Assembly (NCBI GenBank): GCA_963920765.1
Contig: OY987251.1
Span: forward strand, 8,063,219 to 8,127,218
Origin: Ulota crispa
Lineage: Eukaryota > Streptophyta > Bryopsida > Orthotrichales > Orthotrichaceae
Direction: 5' to 3'
DNA length: 64,000 nt
The position numbers and the translations under genes are program-made. A model generated the notes under the pieces. The model ran no database searches. It saw nothing but the letters and a program-made list of their open reading frames with translations, and was not told the DNA's origin. Within the stretch, counting starts at the first letter, position 1. Each line of letters begins with the position of its first letter. Positions 34,802 to 47,306 of this stretch are shown in pieces.

Positions 34802-36754
34802 TATATATGTACATAGTTACATTCAATAGCATGGCATGCTCAATGTTCACATGTTGAGAGTAGTTGGGTTCCAAACTTAGTTGAAACAAGGAGTAACTAA
34901 ATTTGCATGTTAGGCTTTGTGAACTTTACAAGGTACAATTTGAAGAACTTTTGATAGAAATACATATGCTCCAATTTCCTTTTGTTAATTGCAAAAATTC
35001 ATCTAAAACACACAATACCAAAACCAATGTGAGGCTTTGAAATCTTGTCTTAAAATGTGATATGAGTAAAGAAGAAAATGGACGTATACTAACAATTACC
35101 TTTTCTAATACAAGTCTACATTCCAAAATCTGTATTTTGAAATCCCTCAAGAAATTAAATCCAAGAACCATAAGTATCTCATGTCTTATACTAGATAGAA
35201 TCCACATCAATCCAACTTTGTTGAGTACAACCTTGTATTATTTTGAAGTTTGCATTCAAGTTAAATAGTCTCAATTCTTTGGACTTTATCAATATCCACC
35301 CAATACTGTGAACTAGGCATGATGCGTTGTTTGTTGTAAACACAATTCACATACAATGTGTTTCTTCTAAGATGAAATTTGAATATCAATGAAGGTCTAG
35401 ATGCAATGCACTTGATGGCGTTTACTCTATTTGTATATTTAGAATTCCATCCATTATCCATTAAAGAAGTGAAGTTTGCGTCAAACATATTTTCAAACAT
35501 GAGTTGTATTAAGGCTTTGTAGGGCTCAATTGCATTGAACAAGTCTTGCATTACATGAACAAGATGTACCAATTTAGATGTCTCCTTTTGGATCTAGTGT
35601 TTGGCTTCATGGCAATCAAAAGGTCAATCCTTATCCAACATTTCAATTCCTCTATTGTAACCTTGTTAGGCAATGGTCAATCAAAGTCTCCAATATTGGG
35701 CAAGGGAACTCTTAAAATCTTGTCAAAAGACAAATGGTCAAGATTGAGTTCATGCTTTGCATTGTAGAAGAAATTGCCATTCACAAGAAAATCTTTGTAA
35801 GTACAATTACATTGTTAAGTCTCACCAATGTCAACATGTAGTATCCAAATTACCCTAGAAATAGAGTTGACATCAACCCAATCAGCACAAGCTTTCAGAC
35901 GTTGCAAAGATAAATACAAATCTATAATGGAACTAGAGACAACATTGTTTCAAAAATGAAAATACAATTTGATGCCACTCCATAATATGACAATAAACGA
36001 TTGTTTTTAGCAATACTCTTATGATAGTAAGTTGTTTTTAGGACCAAGAAATTGTAGTTTAACTTCACTCAATCATAAAATGAAGGAAATTGCAGTTTAC
36101 AAAGGGAATCACTTCATCGCATCAAGAAATCAAATGGAAGCACTTACAATTATATTTCCTTTTTGATTCTTTTAGCTTTATTTGCAACTAATAGTGCATG
36201 TAAACATGCAGAATTTAGCAAGAGATATAACATCTAATTGTTTATTCCCACAGAACTTCAAAATCCTAGCTTTCCAAGATCCTCAAAAATCTGATGCACC
36301 ACCATACTTTGCAAAATCCTTGGCCCACATGTCTTGCTTCCCAAGTTGCTACAAAATTTAATCTTGAAAGTTCAAATGAATTCAACTAAAGTGCAAGGCT
36401 TCATTTTGCCAAATGAGAATCAACACGTGACTTTACACTAAAATCTACAATGTATCACATAGACATTACACCCTAAAGGACTACTATCTTCTAAAGAAAA
36501 ATAGAAGCCAAGGAAGATGAACCATCCCAATATCAAGACACTTACATGACCCATACTAAGTTGTATCTTTGATCTGTCCTGAGACGTATAGAAAACTTTT
36601 GTTCACAAGTACACACAACCTAGAGAGCATTTGTTCACAAAATAAGTATATTGTTGGGAATTGGTAGCCCTTCAAAGGGTTCAATTCTTCTCTAATGATT
36701 AAGTTGCTACATTATACAATTTCCTCATCAATATTTTCATTAAGAACAAACATA
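34802..36754 (-). other. Decayed coding remnant and unassigned spacer
   Basis: On the minus strand between about 35775 and 34926 several adjacent open stretches in different frames have protein-like composition: one includes NGNFFYNAKHELNLDHL and TIEELKCWIRIDLLIAM, the next runs 104 codons and includes ENMFDANFTSL and SSQYWVDIDKVQRIET. Stops and frame changes separate them. It looks like an old transposon gene. The TIEELKCW block faintly recalls the opening of a piggyBac transposase domain, but I cannot assign it. The rest (35800-36754) shows nothing recognisable. Confidence 0.3.
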
Positions 36755-37231
36755 AGGTAGATGCACCCATGGGCAAGGGTGTCTCCATAAGCGTGATTTG
36801 ATCATGTCAAAATTTAAATACTAAAAAAAACGGTCATAGGTGATGAAGTGACAATTGTAGGTGACTAAGTGATGATTGTGGGTGACTAAGTGATAATTGT
36901 GGGTGACTAAGTGATGGTTATGGGTGACAAAGTGATGGTTGTGAGTGACTAGCATGACGATTTTGAGTACCCCAACTCATTGTTTAAGAACCAATAAGCC
37001 TTGTTTTTAGCATCACTTACACACGGCTTTACATTTTTTGTGATTTTGGACTTTGAAAAAAAATTATGAACAAATACTTGCAGTTGGAACCTTGAAATTG
37101 ATGTCAATATTTTTTGTTTCCTCTTGCCAACTTACAATATTTTTTTCAAGTTACAATATTTTTTTCAAAGTTAGTCAAATGTTCTACCTATTCCAAAATC
37201 CTTATTTCCACGCTTATGGGTGCGGCTACCT
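36755..37231. mobile_element. AGGTRGRAGCACCC-family MITE with internal tandem array, 477 bp
   Basis: TA at 36753-36754 and 37232-37233; ends AGGTAGATGCACCCATG and inverted AGGTAGCCGCACCCATA. Holds the 21-bp GTGACTAAGTGATGATTGTG array (36838-36960). Same layout as the right half of 27782-28900. Confidence 0.8.
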
Positions 37232-38450
37232 TACTAAAAATTAATTTTGATTATGAGTAATGAAAACTTGAAATCTTCCATCTTCCCCTTACAAGGTAAC
37301 GCCACATTCCAAGGTCAATGCATGCCATAAATTTTACACTTCGCTACAATTGTAACTAGAAGTTGGTTGATTCACTCCACTCTAATTTTCGGGTGTAGAA
37401 ATGCTACTCTTTCAAATTGTTGGAGGTCAAAAATGCATATCAATACTTCAGTTACACGTCAACAAATTCACAGAATAAAACAGTGTATGCAAATAAAGCG
37501 TCTACATGAATAAGTCAATTTCGCTCTTCAAATGAAACTAGCAAAAAAACCATCAAGTTGAAATAATAATAACAGTAATAATTCAAAGCACCAGCCCTTC
37601 ATAGCACATCACTTTACCCGATTCTATTCGAATAATGGAAAAGAAATAAACCCCACAAACACTGGGTTCATACCGTAGAAGAAATTACTACTTTTTGCAT
37701 AAAAGTAAACACTACAAAACATCTCCAGAAAGTCTTCTTTTCTTTGTAATGTAGAGAATTGTAGAGAGAATTTTATTTACAAGAGTCGAATCTGCTGAGA
37801 TCAAACTTTTCATCAACATGTATGAACTTCTATTGCACTAACAAAGTTGCAAACACAGTTTACAAGAGGCAATGAAAACCCCCTTTTCTATGTTAAAAAT
37901 CCCAGAAAGTGTAAGATGAAAGAGTACTAGTAAATAGGTTATTGGTAACAGATTCAATTTAGAAGAGTGAAATTGGCATCCTCTACCTCAATGAAGACAC
38001 AACAAAATTTCGTATCAGCGTACAGTACAGCATACACGTTGCTTTTCGACTACAGTAGTCATTCTCTTCATGAATTCAAAGCAACTTTATGGAAATGCCA
38101 TACTAGTTTGCATTGTAATACACAAACATTCTCTGTAAGGTGTGATAATGTCACATGGAAACTTCTATTTACCAAGCAATTCTCTAGCAGTTCATATACC
38201 GGTACCAAGACGTCACATTAAATAGTGTTACCAGTGCCACAAATATAAACCCAACTCAATCGAGCATCCTTCAGTCTATCAATATTTTCAAAAGAGAAAG
38301 CACTCAGACTTCATTGCACTCGCACAATAGTCTCAGCAAAGGTCGGATTCCACCTCCGTATGGCACAAAACTCTGGACCACCGAAGTTTTAAGACACTTG
38401 ATTTTCAATGAAAATGTTTGATAAGAAAACAAGTTTTCGATGAACTCACC
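37232..38450 (-). other. ORC3 downstream region, probable 3' UTR
   Basis: No repeats with defined ends and no coding frame recognised. On the minus strand the base composition stays like that of the ORC3 introns. A good donor GTATAAG|GTGAGT at 38450/38449, 39 bases after the ORC3 stop, suggests an intron in the 3' UTR. Confidence 0.4.
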
Positions 38451-38488
38451 TTATACTCTTGCACAAATACTAAAAAGGAAATGAATCA

Positions 38489-41400
38489 TCAGTTAAGGCA
38501 AACTCTTTGAGCAAAATCCGGACGACCTTTCTTTGGCATGCGAAGGAGTCCAGCTATTTGAAGTTCTGTTGCTGCCCTTGTGAAACGGGCTCTGCAGCTA
38601 AGAGTTAAGTACAATAAAAAAAAAATGTGGATCGTGTTGAATAATACTCATATTGAAATCTAGCATACTGGATAGCATAAAAGCAATCTCTGAAGTAAAT
38701 GAAAACAAAAGAAGCGAAAGCCAATGAACATGATGCAAAAATTGAATTACTCACGGAATTGAAAGCAAGTCAGTAAGAAAGGATACTGTATGGTAACTGG
38801 GTCGACAACAGAGCCATCGGACTTCTTCCCTTTTCCTTTTTTTCCGGCAGAAGCTTGAACTGGGCAACAGATGCTTGAGAACGATTGATACCAATCGTGC
38901 ACGTTGATGAGCTCGTTATGTTCCTGACTTAAATGATACCTGCACAAGCACTGAACGCTGAAACCCGCAAAAAAGGATACCAAGGTAATTGTCAAACAAA
39001 CAATGTCAACGGTATTAAAAAGGGTAGTTTTCAAGGAAGGCAAAACACTCCCGGTTTTCATCTCTCTTCACAAGTGCCCTCGTATCTGTCGGTAAGCAGC
39101 TCAAGAGGTAGAGTGATGAGTTCTTCGGGAAGAAGAACCTACGCAAGACACGTGTCGTGCATTGAGTTTGACAATGAACCGTCGGGATGGCAGCATTCAC
39201 ACTGCAAACGCAGCTGTGAACCCAGTAAGTCCAGTTGCACCTTTTGTCGAGTTGCTCCTGTCATAGCCTGGAGGTGAAGATGTAGAAGTTGGACTTCAGC
39301 TCAAAAGGGCCTCACTATCAGTTCAAAAAGAAGGGAATCGTTCATACGTATTTACTAGGATACACAACCAAATATATTTTATATGATTACATTTCAGCCA
39401 TACACTTGGTCACATCTGTCCAAGTTTGGAATGGAGTTAAGTTTACAACCTGCTGCAACGACGAGACGTTTTTGAAGCAGATGGTTTCATGAAACGGCAA
39501 ATCCTCAGTCGGTATCAAGTATTGCCTGCATTTTCAATAGTACAGATCATCAGTGCAATAACGACTGCATGAGTGTAGGTCATTCCAAGAATTTTAATAT
39601 ACAGTGAGTTTATAATCAGATCAGCATGATGTTTTGGATAAGAGAGGCATGTAACAACAAAAACACTTTGGGTACCGTAAAATCAGTCAAACATCATATG
39701 AATCTAGCAAAAAAAAAGAGGGCTGAATAATAAACAGGAATTATAAACAAGCATACGCACAGAATGATGCGCTGAAACAGGTCGGCTACCAAGTCGTTCA
39801 ATGGGTGACCCCCGCCCCTTTCAGTCCCTCCTGAATATTGCGATGCCAACCTGAAAACCGCCATGTTGGAGTCACAAGTAATGAAAAAAAGAATCCTTGG
39901 AGAAAATCACAGGTCATCGCCAGGCTCTAATAAAGCAGAATACCTCCAGTAAAGCATTGCAACAGTGCAATGACAATCTCACAAGTGAATATTATATTAC
40001 GCAAATTCCCATTCACGTATTTATGTTTCCCCCTTGTCATTTAGAACTCATTATCCCTCAATCCTAAGAACTCCAAGCACTGTCATAGTCAGGGTATTTG
40101 TTAAATGCAGATGCTTAGCTATTAAAAGGTGACAGGAATCAATTGTGATCCATAAGCAGGACAATCATCAGTGCATATTTCAACTCTACTTTTGAAACCA
40201 AGAACAAAACCACTTCGAAGCATACCATGAAGTAATCGACTCAATTTCTGAACAGCCTCTTCTTACCTTCGAAGCTCCGTTCGGCTCATTGCTTGCGGAC
40301 TCTGGCGGCCTTCAGAATTTATCAGTTTCTTTTCTGGAGTCTTCAAGAGCGTTCTTCCAGGACTTTGCCCTATCCGAAGCTCTGAAGAGGTCTTTGTAGG
40401 AGACCCCAGAAGTTTTCCAGGACTCTTCGAAGAGGACTTCGGCAGCTTCCTCGGACTCTTTGCAGGAGACTTTGAGAATTCTCTTGGATTCTCTTCGTTA
40501 ACGACAGTCGCAGCAGCATTCAAATCTGGACCTAAGCTTCTTGTGCTACCACGCCGTCGACTTCCATGCGCATCCATAGGTGAACCTACTGTCTTTGGAG
40601 ACTTTGGAGGTTTCGATGCGGGATTGCTTGGACTCTTATGTAAACCGGAATCCGATATCAACCTCTTTGCCGGCGTCAACCTGCTCGATGTTTGTTGTGG
40701 GCTTTCATACAGATAGGAAGTACCTGGACCCTTTGTTGGGGTTCTTAATCCTTGTGAACAAGCCATTTGAGCACCTTCTGGAGAACACTCCAAGCCACTC
40801 AAGTGCAAACCGGCCGGAGAGGTTTGCTCAATCAAGGGCTCACATGATGGTCGGCGAAGAGGACTTTTAGTACTATCAGGATGCCTTGTGCCACTCGGGC
40901 TGATTGGAGACAACGACACTGTTTCAAGTCTGCCAGACGAACTGCTTTCAAGGATCAGGCTATCCCGATTCGGAAACTTACTGTATACTGTGTAAACGTC
41001 TGCATGCAACTGAAAATTGAAAAGAAATTCTAATGAGAAATACACAATCCTAGCAAACTTGAAGAAAGCGGTATCCACAAACGCAGCAAACTATGGAATC
41101 TAATCAGTCAAGTCTTCGTTTCATTTTCCGGAAGTTAATCCTTAAACTAACCAGTTTTGTCACAAAGTGCAGCCTCACAAAAGACGGGAGAAATAAGATG
41201 ACAGATTATCATATCGTTTTGTGCACAGTTGTACGCTTTCATAAAGGTTATAGATTCCTTCCATCGAGCAACTTCATGAGTCGCATGGTATTTTGCAGTC
41301 AGACAGGAGTAAAAAGAAGCGCATATATTTGATACCTCATTGACCGTCGAAGTCAGCCTTTTCCATTCTTTTAGAATGCTCCTGAGTACTGATGGCGTTT

Positions 41401-44400
41401 GCTCTCTGCAAACCAAACAGCCCAGCAATTCTTTGTTAATAAAAGTTACAAGATATTTTGCAAACAAAATACCATAGAACTAACACTCGTGCTTCAAAAC
41501 CTGATCATTGGAGACAGAATTAGACTAGAAACTAACAAGACCAAGAGAGCAGTGCATCGGAATAAAAAAAGCGTGAGATATAAATCATGCAAAATCTAAA
41601 AACCAACGGATACTTTTCAGCAAACCGATTTGCCTAAACTGCAATTGAAATAGATATAATAAATGACTCAGCGGTTAAGCGTGAACTGTACGCCCAGACA
41701 TATCTAAAGAGCACTTCATAGCAAAGAAATTTGTATGTGCTGACAAGCCTATTCGAAGAAGTAAATGGGCATTACCTTAGCTTGATGGTAAGACTATTCC
41801 ACGCCGGGTCGAGAACACGAGGGCTTGGTTGTTGCACACTACTTGACTCATCTGCGGAATCCAGGTGCCCCTTTGTAGGACATATAGCCTGGCCGAACAA
41901 TTCTAAAAATCCCACACCTACTTGCTTCCCAACTTCAATTACACACTGCATATGTAGAACATCAAGATGTCAACAGAAAGGGCTTGGCAACATGTACAAC
42001 AGTATATCCCAGCAACGTCACGGGTTAAAGTGAACCAGCAGTTTAACCACAAATGCCATCAGTAATTACTGATTCATACTCTTGCTTACGAATGCAGACT
42101 CGTAAGCAGCGATCTTGCCCAATGTCTAAAATATACAAAGCTATCAATAACATTATATCCTAGATCTAAGCTACCAACTAGCAAGTAGAAACTTTGGCCA
42201 TTTCAGTGATACTTCTGTAGCAGGAACATGGAAATACCGAAGCCTTTGAAATGGACAATTGACTATTGCAGAGACACAAACTCCATAAAATAGAGGAAAA
42301 AACATAACACTGGATTAAAGCAAAATGCCTCGAGTGCCACAAAATGCTATAACAATGAAGTACGTACCAACAAAGCAACCGTCCACAGCTGCTTCTGCTC
42401 TCTGAGGCGCCAGAGACTGCTTGCAATCTGCTTGCTCATATTTTCAAGGCTCACATCTGCGCTGAAAAGGTCAAAATATCATCAATAAGTTATTTCTCAA
42501 CCTCACGTCACAGACTTCAATAGTTTCGTAAATGAAGAATATGGCGTAGAGAGGAACTACCACAAGGTGCAGTCTCAGTCATTACGAAATTATTTTTGCT
42601 CAAACGGTTAGTTATCGCAATCAGAGCACATCATTCAAGGAGTATCCGATCGCTTCTCTTCATCATTTGATTGAAAACTTTACCCGAGCTTCTCAATGGT
42701 CAAGGTTCTCTGATCATCACAAACCTTTCAGCAGACGGAAGTCTTGCTGCAATTTCTAGTAATTCAACCGGCAAAGCGGCACACTGCTTCTCCAAGTCAA
42801 CCTGCACCACAATTTGACAACTAAGTAATTGAGAAGCCCCATTGAATTGTCTGATATCACTCATTTCAATATAATACCGATCCTGAGATCGAACAAGTTT
42901 CTCAAAAACATAGAACATAGCTGAAGCCGTAGAAATCTCTTATGTTCTCTCCCTCAACTACGTGTAGTTCATTGAGAGGATCTGGTCACTAAAGCACCTG
43001 GGAAGAGCTCTTCAAAAGCCACTGGCTCAAGAAACTCAAGGGTTCACTGCAGAAATGCTCCATGCATGCTACCTGCACTTGTGTCACACGCAAACAGATA
43101 TACCAATTAGGTACAACCATGTAGCGCAATATGACTTCTCGATATGACCAAGGACGAAGCCAAGCACAGTAGTCCAAGTTTTCTAACAAAGGAGACCGGC
43201 CAGAACAACACCCAAACCACCCCAAGCTCAAATACAACACTCCTAAGATTACTAGATAAAAAAGATCTGTGATAGACTGGCACCATTTTGATATTGAAAA
43301 CCAAAACCTGAGTTCATCAAACAATCAGATTACCTACCTTAAGGGACATGATGAAGGATGTGACGGTGAGGTCATGCCTTAAGAAGTGCATCTGCAGATG
43401 TTTAACAACCATGTGGCAGATTTCAAAAGCACAAAACGAATCAACCAGCACTGCTCGCACGACAGTCTCTAATCTCTCAAGTGGAGTCCTCAAAGTGAAA
43501 CCACACGGCACTAGTCGAGATAGTGCATTGGACGGAAGAAATCTTTGCAAGACGTCGGCAGTCGTCGCCACACCCAATATGAGAACAATCGGTATTTCTG
43601 CTGACCATTCACTGCAACACACAAAAATAAAACTAGTTTCATTCAATCACTATACATGAAGAGAGGAACTTTCAAGTTTCTACCATGATGATACAACATT
43701 TCCTCGAAAGTGGACTAAACACTCCAGTTTCAGAAAATTTCACTAAGAATTGACCTCAACTTCACCTTAACAAGATTATAAGCTCTGCAAGTGCTGTAAC
43801 GCTGCAGCGCTCCATTTGTTCCACTATAACGACCACAGGATGGCCATGGTTCTTTGCTTCAGCATACCAAGCAGCAAGAATCTCTATATCTGCTGTCTGA
43901 AAATCGCACAATAACGGCAAGGCAGTTAGAAAAATAAAATATCTAACTAAGCTCAACTTGTTCAGGACGTGTATTCGAACTCTACTTAAATACATTGGAA
44001 GCAAAGAGCATCAGAATAAGAGCAGAGAGTTCACAAAATGTACACATTAACCTGAAATAACAATCGCAATTGGCAACACAGAAAGTATTAAATTATTCTC
44101 CACTCTCCTATACACTCTAACCACAAATATAAGATCCAATCACAATAACTTTCCGTTGAACTTCAAATTCAAGCGAGGTACGTATGAAGTTCTGCTCACT
44201 TCGGGCTGGATCTGCAAGAACTGCCGCAGTAAGCTGTAGAGAGGTACAGCAACCTGACAATTGCTCGGAAAATCAGAAGCCACCAGACGAGCAACATGAC
44301 AATCTTGTGATTTGAGATGCACTGACAGCCCGTCAAATGTGTTCTGGTGGTCTGATGAATCGGCGCCACCTATGTCAGATAAAATGACATCAGGAATAAT

Positions 44401-45949
44401 GAGAAGAGTAGACGAGAAGATGATTAGAATACTTGCATGAAAATCTAAAACCCTAATCGTTCATAGTATATGAATAATTACGACATTCGAACGCGTTCAA
44501 TCGACAATAAATTACAGGAACTTTAACAAGCAAGAACATTACGTGCAAGAGAGATAACGGGAATGTAGAAACTAACCGAGAAAGAGCAAGGCCGTATGAA
44601 TCTTCTTATTAAAAGAACCTACAACATGAGCACCATATGCGGACGTGTCTGGCTGGAAACCATCAAGGGGTGCAACACGGGCAGACCTATACAGTTGCTG
44701 TTGAGCCTCAAAAAACTGACGATTGCGCATCCATTGACTGATCTCTTTGAAGCTAGCATCGTTCTGCTCCTCAAGAGTAACCTGTACCATAGGAATACAC
44801 AGCGGCTTCAAATCAAAAGCAAGCCTAATAAGTGCAGTACGAGTGATCAAATCGCAGAAAAGCATTCTAACATATCTCTCACGCTACTATCAACTTGAAC
44901 TGCTATTGACGATGAATTAGACACAATGCAGTGCATGCAAGCTTGACAGCTTTAGAGATAATTTCACGCCCTACAACAAGCCTCGTAATGCAGCACCTTG
45001 ATTAGACTAATAATCCTCGTTAGTACTGATCGCAAGAAATAAGCACTCCAATGTCCAATGCCGAGCATAAAAGCATTTTAATATGTCATTAATGATACTA
45101 TCAACTTCAAGCGCTACTAAAATGAAATCTAAACGGTCAGACAATGGAATTCGAGATGCGAGTAAAATGAAATCTACAGAAACCTTGATAAGAATAATCC
45201 TCGTTAGTTCTGATCGCAAGAAATAAGCACTCCAATGTCCAATGCCGAGCAGAGAAGCATTTTAATATGTCATTCACGATATTATCAACTTCAACCGCTA
45301 CTAAAAAAAATCTAAACACAGTCAGACAATGGAATTCGAAATGCGAGTAGCTGAAATTATACAAAAATCTCCTTGCTACATTAAGCACAATGCGGTAAAC
45401 AAAAAATTAAGAACCCTAGCAGTACTCATACTCACAATGACGATTGCGGATCGATTAAAATTTGCATAAGTATGAGAAATATAGAAACAACAGACAGACC
45501 TGGATAAGCGTCTCCAATCGACTCCAGACGACATGGAACGCATTGTACCGCCAGAAACCGCAAAGAGGAGGCTCATCGGGGTGGCAGGGAGGCAGAGTAT
45601 TGGCACGCGTGAGGTCGGCATTGGCATTGGCATTGGCAGCGCCGCGCGGGGGGAGACCACCGGGTTTGCGAGGTGTAGGAGGCGGAGGCGCATGCAAAAC
45701 AAAGCAAACCTGCACAGAAGAAGACGGCGATTCTCGTAAGAATGCAAAATAACGACAGAAAAGAACGTTCAGACATAAAAAAGAAAGGGAAGAAGACGGC
45801 GATTGATTCTCGTAAGTAAGAATGCAAAGTAACGACAGAGAAGAAAAGAACGTCCAGAAATTGAAAGAAAGGGAAACGATGAAGGTCACCTGGTCGAGGC
45901 ACTCGTCAATGTCGGGATCGGCGGAGTCAGGGAAATCAGAGGACGCCAT
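38489..45949 (-). CDS. ORC3: Origin recognition complex subunit 3, 17 exons, 941 aa
   Basis: Subunit of the six-protein complex that marks replication origins and loads MCM in the nucleus. Exons, 5' to 3' on the minus strand: 45949-45890, 45709-45500, 44781-44577, 44369-44200, 43896-43766, 43611-43338, 43072-42998, 42801-42725, 42461-42368, 41945-41776, 41405-41336, 41009-40267, 39850-39761, 39525-39450, 39267-39143, 38939-38787, 38591-38489. All borders are GT-AG and the frame is kept throughout (2826 nt). Family signatures: FHVVWSRLETLIQ (about 78-90), the AAA+-like core with HPVVVIVEQMERC and IPIVLILGVATTADVLQRFL, no Walker A as is usual for ORC3; LREQKQLWTVALL; and the C-terminal winged-helix region with SMHDTCLAYHLSQEHNEL, NVHDWYQSF and TELQIAGLLRMPKK. 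Exon 12 (residues 513-760) contains a Ser/Pro/Lys-rich insert, making it about 200 residues longer than Arabidopsis ORC3 as I recall it. Exon 16 to 17 uses donor ACA|GTATCC; a stronger GTGAGT 33 bases later breaks the conserved frame. Confidence 0.95.
44996..45353 (-). repeat. Tandem duplication in ORC3 intron 2
   Basis: Two units of about 170-185 bp (44996-45164 and 45184-45353) share ATAATCCTCGTTAGT, AAGCACTCCAATGTCCAATG and CAGACAATGGAATTCG; a third, partial unit precedes them near 44860. Intronic, no coding effect. Confidence 0.85.
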
Positions 45950-46256
45950 AGCCACGGTAAGGGGCAAAAAGACCTGCAACGGCGTTAGCCTTTCCGCACA
46001 ATCATTTGTTAAAACAAGGATAGCTCTTCAGGAACTCAATAAGTTACCACTGCGATTACGGTATCCAGCAAATAAGCACAGGTTCGAATGCGCAATCAGG
46101 AGGTTTCTTCGGCCGAACAAATTGCGAAGTAAGTTACTGTCGTTCCAAGCTCCTGGACAACCGCAAAGACTGCAGAGCAATACGACGTTCACAGGAAAAT
46201 TGCGAGGGAAAGCTCAGGGTGCGAGGAGGAGAGCCATTTACTGTGGGCCACTGTAA
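45950..46256 (-). promoter_or_regulatory. ORC3 leader and proximal promoter
   Basis: The 307 bases between the ORC3 ATG and a Harbinger MITE. No clear TATA box; the sequence is of mixed composition with GTTTAACAAATG and GCGAATT-type elements but no E2F consensus (TTTSGCGC) that I can defend. The promoter is therefore short or extends into the transposon. Confidence 0.4.
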
Positions 46257-46725
46257 GGGCATCTCCACCGGTGGCTCGGGCTCGCTCCAAAGTGGATGAA
46301 AAGAGTACAGGCCCTCTCAAAGCCCTCTCAAACTCTCTTATTTATCGAGTCTAGCAAGCCACTCTACAAGGCACTATTCATGCACTATTTATCTTAAGTT
46401 TAGTGAGCCTTAGAGCATCTTCACTAGTGACTTCAACATGTTGAAATTGGATGAAATATGCTAAGGTCCCTCTCAAAACCCTCTCTTGACACTAGGTCCT
46501 GTCGTGTCTAGCAAGAGGCCTTCAAGCCACTATTCATTTACTATTCACCTTAAGTTTAGTGAGCTTTATTCTCTACTTTCATTGATAAGTGGTCAACTGC
46601 TTATTTATGGGGCGTGTTGGAGTGCAAGGCCACCTTTTCAAAGAGCATGGGTGGAGATTAAGAGCCTTCAAGTCTCGCTAAACTAAATGAAAACTTTGAG
46701 CGAGCTTGGACCAGTGGAGATGCCC
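46257..46725. mobile_element. PIF/Harbinger-type MITE upstream of ORC3
   Basis: GGGCATCTCCACCGGTGG and inverted GGGCATCTCCACTGGTCC between TAA 46254-46256 and TAA 46726-46728. It contains a second left end (GAGCATCTTCACTAG near 46413) and so is a partial tandem duplication. Relative of 2215-2527. Confidence 0.8.
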
Positions 46726-46759
46726 TAATTACAAAAAGAATCACGGTCTTGTATTTTAC

Positions 46760-47306
46760 TATTTTTGCATCCGCAATGCACCAAGGAATAGTCCTGGCAA
46801 GAATCTCGATAAGTCAGTCCGATCTTTTAATAGAAATTAAGTTTTACTATTAAAAAAATTATGATTTGAAGTGCATTGAAAACATTATTGTGAAAATGTA
46901 ATAAAATTTGGGTTTGTACACTCACCAAGTTAGATACAACCATCAAATGTTAGCTAGCTTCCAAAAATTTTAGAGGTCTCTCCAAATCAAGCTTAAAAAA
47001 GGAAAATTTAGCCAAGGTGACACTGTAGAGGTGTTGTTATACTATCACCTTGGCTAAATTTTTCTTTGTTAGGCTTGATTTGGAGAGACCTCTAAATTTT
47101 TTGGAAGCTAGCTAACATTTGATGGGTTGTATCTAAATAGTGAGTATCCAAACCCAAATTTTATTGCATTTTCACAATAATGTTTTCATTGCCCTTCAAA
47201 TCATAATTTTTTTATAGTAAAATTTAATGTCTATCAAAGACCAAACTGACTTACCAGGACCCTTGCCAGGATTGTTCCCTGGTGCACTGCAAATGCTTTT
47301 AGTGAG
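46760..47306. mobile_element. Long foldback element, about 250-bp arms
   Basis: Arms meet near 47015 at GCCAAGGTGA. Paired blocks include GTCTCTCCAAATCAAGC, GCTAGCTTCCAAAAATTT, AATAAAATTTGGGTTTG and, at the ends, GCAATGCACCAAGGAATAG. No target duplication resolved. Confidence 0.75.

Noticed and set aside
45462..45752. Plus-strand frames of 60-100 codons opposite ORC3 exon 2
   Set aside because: Antisense shadows of a GC-rich exon.
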